Shown: positions 54,355 through 63,129 of the stretch, piece by piece
Layout of the letters: every line of letters begins with the position of its first letter
Position numbering within the stretch: position 1 is the stretch's first letter
NCBI GenBank assembly: GCA_002286715.1
Contig: NSJX01000043.1
Span: forward strand, 172,827-236,826
Length of the DNA: 64,000 bases
Direction of reading: 5' to 3'
Origin: Dentipellis sp. KUC8613
Lineage: Eukaryota; Basidiomycota; Agaricomycetes; Russulales; Hericiaceae
Translations under genes and position numbers: made by a program
The notes under the pieces: model-generated
The model's input: only the letters and a program-made list of their open reading frames with translations
The model's database searches: none
Told to the model about the DNA's origin: nothing

Positions 54355-56478
54355 ATGAAGTTCGCCTCGAGCTTGCTAGGGCTCAGTCTGGTAGCGGTCG
54401 CGGCATGCGCTCGCAAACAGCTTCCAATGATGCCGCCAGTCAGTCCTGTCTATGATGCAGGCTTGTTCACCCCCGTCGAGAGCCTGAGCGCGTTGAGCAC
54501 GTCCGAGTATACAACGCTCTCACACCCGTTCTTCCCGGGTGTCAGCGCGCGCATCAAGAAGACGGAGTTCTGCGATCCTACGGTCTCGTACGTTTGATTC
54601 TGAGCTCGTGCGATGTGCGGTGTCTTTGTGTATTGATGAGGTGCTTGCAGGAGTTATACGGGATATATCGATGTCTCGGAGGCGAAGCATTTGTTCTTCT
54701 ATTTCTTTGAGAGCAGGAGTGACCCGGACAAGGACGATGTGATATTTTGGACGAATGGAGGTGTGGCGCTTCGGTCTCTGGATATGCAGTGAGCTCATGA
54801 GTGTGGAATTCGTGGCAGGTCCGGGATGCTCGTCTGCTATGGGGCTGTTCATGGAGCTCGGTATGCACTCCTTGTCGAATTCACTGAATTCACTTGACAT
54901 TTTCTGGCCTAGGTCCGTGCAGAGTAGCGAATTCGACTACGACGACGTACCATCCCGAATCATGGAACTCGAACGCGAACGTCTTCTTCATCGATCAGCC
55001 AGTGAATGTAGGGTTCTCATATTCCGAATATGGAGAGCATGTGGTACGCTTGATTTGTCTCGCTGTCGGTTTATGCATCTCAATTGGGCCTGCTGGTAGG
55101 ATACGACCGAGGAAGCCGCAGAGGACATCGCCGCATTCATTGTTCTGTTCTTCGAGAATTTCCCAGCTTTCAAAGGTCGTGCGCTGCACATGGCCGGCGA
55201 ATCCTACGGGGTGCGCTTTCAGTCAAGCATATATAATTGAATTTGAAGTTGTTTGACATCGATTTACAGGGTCGTTACATTCCTCTCTTCTCCGCTGCGA
55301 TCTACGACCAGAATGCGGCGCTGGTCGAGGCGGGCATTACACCAATCAATCTGACTTCGGCCATAATTGGTTCGAGATTTACTGCGATTTCTCAACGCGC
55401 CTCCCTGACCGTGCCCGTCCCTCACAGGGAATGGGTATACGGACCAGCTGGGCATGATGCTCTCATACTATGACGTTACGTGCACTCCTGCGTCTCTGCC
55501 TCCCGTAATCAGCATCAGGTGGGCAAATCCAGGCATGTTCCCCTGTATATGTATTGACAGTGTTGCAGCTCTTGTGTGCGCATGAAGAAGGCGGTAAGTT
55601 CAGAGCGGATGGCCCGTTACCTGATCTAAGCAACATCAACGTTACTAGCTTCCTCGCTGCGAGAAGGCTCTCAAGACGTATTGTGCCGATTCGTACGATT
55701 CGATGAACTGTGAGGCTGCATGGCACTTTTGCTCGAGTGAGATCATTGCGCCGTTCGATGATACTGGTAGGTTTCACCTCCGCAGCTTCACGTTTGAGCT
55801 CATTGGAACGATGTACTCTTGGCTGCCCTCAGGGATCAACGCGTACGACCTCAGCAAGCAGTGCGCGGGCGCTGTGAAGGATACCCTTTGCTATCCCGAG
55901 ACGAAGTTCGTGGTTTTCTTCTGGTCAAGATCATCTCCTGATTTCTTTCCCCAGGGTCATTGCGTCCTATCTCGACAATCCCAAGACTCGAGCTATCCTC
56001 GGCATAGACTCCTCCCGACCCAAAAACTTTAGTTCCTGCGACTGGACAGTCAACACGGCCTTCGCGAGCAGCGGCGACACAGTGCAGACGTCCTACACAT
56101 ACGTGAGCGCCCTCCTCGAGCGCGGAGTCTCCGTGCTCGTGTACGTCGGCGACTACGACTGGATCTGCAACTGGGTCGGAAGCGAACGTTGGACGCTGGC
56201 ATTGGAGTGGAGCGGACAGAAGGAGTTCCGGTCCCAGGCGCTGAGAGAGTGGACTGTGGATGGGGAGGCTGCGGGGGTGACGAGGAAGGCGGGCAGGCTG
56301 ACGTTTGCAACTGTGAAAGGTGCAGGGCATATGGTGAGTTCGGAACCAAGATCATAGCTGCCATTGTTATAGGCAGTGTATCCTTGATGCTAATGGTTAT
56401 GATTTCTAGGTGCCCTTCGATAAGCCGAAGCAGTCGTTGGCTTTGATCAATCGCTGGCTCGCCAAAGAAGATCTCTGA
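54355..56478 (+). CDS. Secreted or vacuolar serine carboxypeptidase (S10 family)
   Basis: Removes C-terminal residues from peptides at acidic pH. It starts at ATG 54355 with a signal peptide (MKFASSLLGLSLVAVAACA) and has about nine exons with short introns. Motifs in order: VIFWTNGGPGCSSAMGLF, NVFFIDQPVNVGFSYSEYG, HMAGESYGGRYIPLF (nucleophile Ser), GNGYTDQLG, YVGDYDWICNWVG (catalytic Asp), and KGAGHMVPFDKPKQSLALI (catalytic His), ending at TGA 56478. N-glycosylation sites are present (NST, NLT, NFSS). Paired cysteines match the S10 fold. The only weak donor is G/GTTCGAG after LTSAIIG. This is the only complete copy; decayed relatives are at 23363-24153 and 49040-49740. It sits directly 3' of the CaMK-like kinase, in the same direction. 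Confidence 0.92.
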
Positions 56479-57710
56479 TTCGAGATTATGTTTTCCCGCC
56501 TCTACTTCCAGGAGACCTCGATATCTCGCTGCGGAATGTACTCCTATATCTTGATAACACGATAGGAAAGTATGACCATTGCCTGCGCTGGATGGGCCCA
56601 ACTAGTCGAAGCTGAATCCTAGTTGACCGGCAAGGAGACCTTTCGTGACATCCATGATCCCACGATTTCCGTCACTATCTCGCTCACTTGTCGCACGGAA
56701 TGCAACGATGCTGACGGTTCTAGTATGAAGCATTCGGTTTCGGGGATAACGAAATGGTTCTGCAGGTCTATATGCATCATATGATGACCTCCACGACGAT
56801 AAGGAGGAGCAAACAACTATTCTTCCTACTCGTCTCCCGGTGTGTAAAGCGGCCTTCATTCGTTTTTCTGCAACGTTTTCGACTGCCACTGAACATCTTG
56901 ATCAGTTCCACCATTGCACTACATTGCCGTCCACGGATAGGCTCTGTAGACTCCGCTTTCGCCAAACTACACAATGCGTGTCCTGAAGACGTCTGGTGGT
57001 CAGTCTTCAGCAACATACTACCCATGCTTGGCCTTGAGACAGCTGATTCGCCACAACACGTGTACAACAAAGTTCCTGGCTCCTGGCTGCCGCCTAAATA
57101 ATCGTCGATGAAGGTGCGATTGTCATTCCCCTTCCATATCGATGTCATCAACCTCCGCTATCGTAAAGAATGCTTCGCCACAGGCGAGACGGCGTGCTTG
57201 GGCTCGGGCTCGAAGTTGGAAGACAGTGGTGGGGGGAAGGACAACCCTAACCTCAGTCGAGTCGAGCTTCAAGCAAGCCGCGTTACGGGCGCCGAAGGGA
57301 CTCTCCCAATGTCCTGTCTCATCCCGCCATCTTCACGCAAGACTGTGGCGTTGCTTGAGCGAATGAGCGGCTCAAGGACTATGAATTTTGTGGGACGCTG
57401 TTGATCTTTGTGAATCTCTCGTTGTGACCTACTTAGACCTGGCCCAGGATACTACGTGACCATGCGCGGGCACCTGGACACCCTGCAGCAAGACCAAAAT
57501 TCATGGAATCTGGTCAGACGTGTCTGATTCGGGCCTCCGAGACTGAGCGCTTAGATTCCACGGTGCTGACAACCCTTTCAATACATCGTTGTTCGAAGAC
57601 TTTACTTTATGCCCTATCCGTCCTGCATTCACAGTCGCATATCGGGGTTCTCCGGAAGAGTAAGGTACGTGCACCCTTGTCTTTCCTCCCGGGCACGTAC
57701 TCACACCTTC
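56479..57710. other. Block 3 segment between carboxypeptidase and conserved ORF
   Basis: About 1.2 kb, homologous to 24154-25288 and 47950-49000. No coding frame is preserved across the three copies. Confidence 0.4.
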
Positions 57711-57998
57711 CTAGAAAGGCGTGGCTTGTGTTTTCCGACGCGCGCTGTGCGCCGGGAAACAAGCACCAGTTCCTTGTTCCCCGAATAGATGAACGAGGTA
57801 TACTGATTCACACATACCCGTAGATCTTCCCAATGCGCTCGTTCGCAACCTTGTTTCCTTGGTCCAGCAGGCTACGTTGCTGTTCTTGTACCCTTTGAAG
57901 GTGACGAGCCCTTGTTCCTTCTCCATATCACAGGTATCCGTTTCGCACATAAAGGTCGCAGGCGTACGAAGGGTGAGCACCAGAACACATCCAAGCAA
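57711..57998 (-). other. Conserved repeat segment with open frame, copy 3
   Basis: Third copy of the segment at 25289-25624 and 47445-47885. The frame is still open: MEKEQGLVTFKGYKNSNV, WTKETRLRTSALGRSTG, VYLVHLFGEQGTGACFPAHS. It has an in-frame deletion of four codons (WARS region) relative to the others. Confidence 0.35.
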
Positions 57999-58036
57999 GA
58001 TACGACAGACACGACCAACCCGACCTAACGTCCATT

Positions 58037-58966
58037 ATGTCCCAGTCACATGGCCAGCACAAGCGCTCCTGGAGGGGCTCTCCCCGACGAAACAGTCCAA
58101 CACTATCAACTCAACCTTCACAGCACATCATAGAGACACAGGCACCACAATATACCAGCAATTACACCCAACCTGATGCTACGCATTCACAGGTAGAACA
58201 TGCGATCGACGCTGACCTACAATTGCTGCGAACTCGGTACGCAACTCGGTTGAAGGGTGTATATGTCCAAACTTTCTGACCAATAACAACGTAGACGCGC
58301 TTCATTCGCTCCCAATAGCCTCGCAAATGCCCTAGGAGACACGCCTGTTTACACTGAACCTGCACATAACGAGGCCGTTGCCCCGCAGCCCAGTCCTAGG
58401 TTGTCTCGTTCCCGGTCTTCTGCCGCTGGGAAGTCCACTCGCAGGCACTCAACTCACGTGACGTCTCCTTACGAGACTGTGTTTAGCATCGGACACGAAT
58501 ACCACGAACAGTGGAAAAATGAACGTTCACAGCCTCGGCCAGTGGCATCGAGTTCTAAGGCACCGCGCACTCTAGCGACAAATCCTAAAGCCATCGCAGC
58601 TCGGAGGGAGCGAGGTATAGAGGCGCAGGATTTGGTTGAACTCAACAATAGGCTCCCGTATCCTTGGCACGTGTATAAGGATCCGCTCACCAAGAGAGTG
58701 ATCCCTGCGGGTAAGTAGATTGCTGTTTCCATCGACTCTAGACTCATTTTTTTTTCCCAATAGCAACTGAGTACATCGATGAACTCTCTAAGACAATAAA
58801 GAAGAACGACGCAGACTTGAAGAAGAAGAATGGAGACATCGAATGGTATGAATCAGCCCTTGGGGTTGCACGAACGAATCAAGACCAGCTTTTTCACGAA
58901 GTGAGACAGTTACGTAGTTTAATCTCTGGACTGCGCACAGGGGCAACCTACGACGTTTCGGCATGA
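58037..58966 (+). CDS. MSQ family protein, copy 3
   Basis: Three exons, ATG 58037 to TGA 58964-58966. Exon 1 MSQSHGQHKRSWRGSPRRNS, then NYTQPDATHSQVEHAIDA. The intron runs from CG/GTACGC to AACGTAG. Exon 2 contains TPVYTEPAHNEAVAPQPSPR, SPYETVFSIGHEYHEQWKNE and RLPYPWHVYKDPLTKRVIPA. Exon 3 begins after TTTCCCAATAG with ATEYIDELSKTIKKNDADLK, KKNGDIEWYESALGVARTN and LFHEVRQLRSLISGLRTG. Its end (ATYDVSA) differs from the GVNI end of copies 1 and 2, so the coiled-coil tail is the least constrained part. It is convergent with MSY copy f, 150 bp between stops. Confidence 0.7.
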
Positions 58967-59116
58967 AGGTTCAGGATCAATGTAATAAGCACCTCATGTT
59001 CCCGCAACGGAGTGGTTTGCCGTCTTTCATACCACGAACATGAATCAAAACCCTTGCACTTACGGGAGTGTGAGCTACAGTTGACTATGCCTACATATCA
59101 CCCACCAACTAATACC

Positions 59117-59715
59117 TCATTGACCCCGCGTAATTGCTCGACGGAGCCTTCGCGCTTCACCACGTTGCCCATTTACCATTCTGGAATTCCAAATGTTGTC
59201 TATCTCTTGGAACCAGGCCTTGCTTTCCGCCTCCGTAAATCCAGCATCTCGTATGATGGATTCACGGCTATCTTCACCTCGTATCGCTCGTTGTAACCCT
59301 TCATATTCCCTATTCAGCAGAGCTGATCCCTTGGTTAAGCCGGTGCATAAAACTTTCAGATATTGTGCAGTGGAGATGAGGCCTTGGTTTCGAGCAGCTT
59401 CGGCCTCGTAGATCTCCTGGTTAATCTGTGCACTGGTGAGCAGTACTTGGCCATCGGAATGAGTAGTGTTCGTTATCGGAGGATCCGGGAGGCGAGGGCT
59501 ATGACCATAGTTGCCAGAAGCTTGTATAGCATCACTGGGCTTAGCCATGGCCGAATTGCTAGCCGTAACATTGAATTCTAGGTAGCTGCGCGTTGAGGGA
59601 GAAAATTGGTTTAATGCATGAATCTCGTACCACTGTAACCTGTGGGATTCGAAGTACGGCGAGCCGGTGGACTAGCCCGGTGATCACGAGCAGCGGCATA
59701 AGGATGAAACGACAT
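59117..59715 (-). CDS. MSY family protein, copy f (mosaic subtype)
   Basis: Two exons, ATG 59715 to TGA 59117. Exon 1 MSFHPYAAARDHRASPPARR ends TGYS at donor G/GTACGAG. Exon 2 from CTACCTAG (about 59582) starts EFNVTASNSAMAKPSDAI, then DGQVLLTSAQINQEIYEAEA, NQGLISTAQYLKVLCTGLTK, EGLQRAIRGEDSRESIIRDA and GFTEAESKAWFQEIDNIWNS, with end EARRLRRAITRGQ. The SHOCT-like part is subtype II-like (GLISTAQYLKVLC). The middle and end (ESIIRDAG, EARRLRRAITRGQ) are subtype I-like. The TATA is weakened to CATAAATA at 59854-59848. It is intact. Confidence 0.66.
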
Positions 59716-60129
59716 CTAGTCTTGGACAGTAGGACGTGCCTCCACGCTAGTAACAAGTCAATTACATGCATTGCTGCCGAGGAGAACAGGACGAACCGGT
59801 CGTAAGAGGCGAGAAGGCTACGGTCCTTGTCCACCTATGTGGCTGGATATTTATGCGCACCTCAAAAGCAGGTGCGACGACGCTCCTTTTGTTATGCACA
59901 AGCCACAGAAAGCCACAATTGTCTTGCCACATTCTCTAGGATACGAAGCATTGCGCCAGGTTATGGTAACCACTCAATTGTCTTGCGCACGATCTGGGTT
60001 CTAAATTCTCTGAATATTCGATCTTTGGTCATACGTGGTTGAGAGTCGAGGTAATTATGGCATAGCAACCGAGATAGATGAGAGAACAACAGCAAGCTTC
60101 TCATGGCAAGTTGCAATTGCTGAGAGCGT

Positions 60130-60960
60130 GACGGACCAACTGACTACAACGGGCGTCCCAATCCGGTAATCTCCGAGAGAAAGCCTGGCCCGACCGTCGC
60201 CATGACTCTCAGCAAACTCTGCAAAGCACTTACTACTGGCGCATGGCTGCGCCGTATCAAGAGACAATATGCCTAATACTCTGGTCAGACGTGTCACGAC
60301 TGCTCCGTATCCGAGGCTACGTACTCCCGGGCAGAGCACGCATTCGTTGCTGACTTGAAACCGTTGCGCATTCGGTATGCAATCCTGGTCTCTAGCTAGG
60401 GCACATCTGCTTACTGATTGCAATGCGATCATACAGGCGGGATTCTTGTGCTAGAAGTGACCTTGCGAATGCTGTAGGAGATTCGAACGCTCACTCTGCC
60501 TCTGGGCCTTCCTTTCACGGTGTTCCTACGAGACCGTATTTAGCCCCAGTCATAACCCCGGCGCTCGCCGGAAGGCTGAACGTCCGCAGTCCCAACAAGC
60601 GGGCTCGAGCTTCAAGACGGCGCGCGGTCTGTCGACAACTCCCAGAACTCTTGCAGCTCGGATGGGGCGAGGTATGGACGTGTAGTATTTTTTGAGCTCG
60701 ACAAGGAGCTCCTGTATCCTGAGCATGTATATGACCAGCTTGCTCGGATAATTATCCATGCGCAGGTGAGTAAAATGCTGTTTCCGTTGAGTCTGTACTT
60801 ATCTTTTCATGAGCATCTGGTCAGTCACGGATTCACAAAAAAAAACACAATAAAGAAAGCGCCGCAGGTCAGACAGAGAAAAAGAACGACCTCGGATAGT
60901 ATGCATCAGCCCTCAAAGTTGCGCGAACCGAACAGGACGAGGTCGACCACTGTTTAGAGT
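60130..60960 (+). pseudogene. Decayed MSQ gene, block 3
   Basis: The plus strand carries remnants of MSQ exon 1 (near 60310-60390, GCTACGTACTCCCGGGCAGAGCACGC-like). An exon 2 piece reads RRDSCARSDLANAVGDSNAH, then NKRARASRRRAVCRQLPELL. Exon 3-like fragments run up to about 60960 (VRQRKRTTSDSMHQPS). Multiple frameshifts, stops and a poly-A-like stretch near 60838 are present. It has the same damage pattern as the copy at 42430-42830, so decay preceded the duplication. Confidence 0.6.
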
Positions 60961-61097
60961 CCTGGCTTCTCTTTCTCGACGATTCCAGTGATCCAGCCCT
61001 CTTCTCGTAAGAGCTAGCTGAATAGTACATTTTGCATAGCTTGCAGGTATGGGGTGTACAGTGACCCGTGTCTGCACATCAGTTCCTGGCCAATCCC

Positions 61098-61702
61098 TCA
61101 TTGACCCCGCGTGATTGCTCGACGGAGCCTTCGCGCATCACCGCGTCGCCCATTTACCATTTGGAAATTTATGATGTTGCTAATCCCTTTGTCCCAGGTC
61201 TCACTTTCCGCTTGCGTAAAGCCGGCATCTCGTATGATGGACTCATGGCTATCTTCGCCTCTCAGTGCTCGCTGTATACCTCAATAGTCCCTCTCCAATC
61301 GGGCCGATCCCTGCTCCAAGCCGGCGACCAGAATCCTCCCATATTCCGCGGTGGACATGCGACCTTGAATGTGGGCGATTTTGGTTTCATACATCTGCTG
61401 ATTGGTCTGTTCTGCGGTAGGCAGAACCTGTTCACCAGAATTGACAGTGTTCGATATATGAGAGTCCGAGCCTTGTAGGTCTAAAGCATAGTTGGCGGGG
61501 GCCAGCACAGCGTTGCTAGCAGCGGCGTCGGTAAGCGATGACCTAGTCGTAATGTTGAATTCTAGGTAGCCGCACATTTAGAAAAACCGGAGCCAACTCA
61601 ATGCATGATTCACACACCGCTGTAAGCTGCAGAAGTCGAATTCTGGTAAGCGGATGGGCTAGCTCGGTGATCACGAGCGGCTGCGTAAGGTTGAAAAGAC
61701 AT
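61098..61702 (-). pseudogene. MSY copy g, in-frame stop
   Basis: Exon 1 from ATG 61702 (MSFQPYAAARDHRASPSAYQ) and exon 2 (EFNITTRSSLTDAAASNA, GEQVLPTAEQTNQQMYETKI, HIQGRMSTAEYGRILVAGLE) are open until TGA after LERDY (about 61284). There other copies have YEG or RRG. Beyond the stop the same frame continues GIQRALRGEDSHESIIRDAG, GFTQAESETW and ARRLRRAITRGQ to TGA 61098. A single nonsense change therefore truncates the protein after the SHOCT-like part. TATAAA lies at 61850-61845, 146 bp upstream. The protein could still be made in truncated form. Confidence 0.7.
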
Positions 61703-62105
61703 CAGGTTCTGGGATGAGGATGTCCCTCTGCGCGTGAGATCAGTCAATCGCATACTTCGCTGCGCACTGAGGAGAGCGCGAAGAAGACGAACCGGCTATA
61801 TGAGACGGAGGGCTGATTTTGTGAACAAAACGAAGCTACGCGTGTTTATACATACCTGACAGGTAGCTGAAGCGGTTTTTTTTTGTTATGCACAAGTACC
61901 AGAAAGCCATAATTGTCTGGCCATACACTCTACTGACACGAAGGTCATGACAAACTTCTTAAGATCATGGATACTGACCATTCAATTGTCTTGCGCGCAA
62001 TCTAGGTCGTCCATGGATATGGATCAGGGTTATTGTATGATTTGCACGGCTCGCTGGATCGCGTGGTATAGTGGATGCTTAGTGTGCCTATATATCAGCC
62101 GCCAC
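61703..62105. other. Spacer between MSY copies g and h
   Basis: About 400 bases of the tandem-type spacer, related to 41203-41627. It carries the TATA box of copy g. Confidence 0.5.
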
Positions 62106-62715
62106 CTACTCCTTCATTGCCCCCCGCGTGACTGCTCGACGAAACCTTCGTGCTCCTTCACGTCGCTCGTTCACTAATTGAATCCTTATGATTCTCTCAG
62201 CCTGGTCAAGCTCAGCATCCATTTCTGCATCCGTAAATCCGGCGTCTCGTTGAATGGATTCCCGGCTATCTTCACCTCGCATTGCCCGTTGTATGCCTTC
62301 ATATTTCCTATCCAATATAGTTGATCCCTTGTTCAAGCCGGCGCATAGGATATCCAGATATTGTACAGTGGAGATGAGGCCTTGACTTCGCGCAATTTTG
62401 GCTTCGTAGATCTCCTGGTCGATCTCCGCATCGGTATACAGAATCTGGGCATCGGAATTGGCGCTTTTAGGTGCCTGAGGATTTGGGACGCCAAGGGCAT
62501 GAGTGTAATTGCCGGGGACATGTGCAGCATTACTGGTCGTAGCGTTCAGCGAAGAGTTGGCCGGAACGTTGAATGCTACGTAGCACCATATTTAGAGAAC
62601 AGGAGCGAGCTGGAGGCATGAATCACGCACTTGTGTAACCCTCAGAAGTCGAAGTCCGATTAGTCGATGAACTAGCTCGGTGATCACGAGCAGTGGCGTA
62701 AGGATGATAAGACAT
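62106..62715 (-). CDS. MSY family protein, copy h (subtype II, changed C-terminus)
   Basis: Two exons, ATG 62715 to TAG 62106. Exon 1 MSYHPYATARDHRASSSTNR ends at donor A/GTGCGTG. Exon 2 from ACGTAG (about 62580) starts FNVPANSSLNATTSNAAHV, then QILYTDAEIDQEIYEAKIAR, SQGLISTVQYLDILCAGLNK, EGIQRAMRGEDSRESIQRDA and GFTDAEMDAELDQAERIIR. A small indel in the last codons changes the usual TRGQ end to TRGAMKE. The core is nearly identical to copy d. No TATA box is seen at the usual distance, because the upstream spacer is shortened, so expression is doubtful. Confidence 0.6.
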
Positions 62716-63129
62716 GCGGTCTTGAGATTCGAGGGACGTTCCTCTACGGCAGCAATAGTCAGACGAAGCGCTGCATCAGGTCATCGTTACTACACAATTG
62801 TTTTTGTGCGTGATCTGGGTTGTCGGTCCTCTCAATTGTCGATCTCCTGTACGCGGATGAGAAATGAGAGACTCACGGCATAGAAATCAGATCCAGTCGA
62901 GAGAACCAAGAGAGAATATGACAACAACGTCTCCATGGCACTTAGACGACGTGCGTAGCACACGCCCAAATCTCTGAGCGTCCCGATTCCGATGGGTTCG
63001 GCAATTTCCGATAAGATCCCAGACTCTCATCTCACTGTTCTGAACTGGTGAACTACGATGCACGTTCGGGAACAATGACCTCGGTACTGATTCCTGCACT
63101 TCAAGAAATCACTATCATTTATGAATATA
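62716..63129. other. Truncated spacer and junction to the kinase copy
   Basis: The MSY spacer here lacks about 270 bp including the TATA region, continues with spacer-like sequence to about 63020, and then gives way to unrelated DNA before the kinase fragment starts near 63130. Confidence 0.45.

Larger units (their letters stand above)
54720..63020 (+). repeat. Duplicated block 3 (same direction as block 1, inverted to block 2)
   Basis: It holds, in order, carboxypeptidase, conserved segment, MSQ 3, MSY f, spacer with decayed MSQ, MSY g, MSY h and a truncated spacer. Read from the right it follows the order of block 2 (b, c, decayed MSQ, spacer, next MSY, MSQ, carboxypeptidase) with one MSY/MSQ unit fewer. 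Edges are approximate because divergence is higher than between blocks 1 and 2. Confidence 0.75.

Noticed and set aside
22434..63020. Blocks as a classical transposon
   Set aside because: No transposase, reverse transcriptase, LTRs or consistent terminal inverted repeats with target-site duplications were seen; the modules look like host-type genes with introns.
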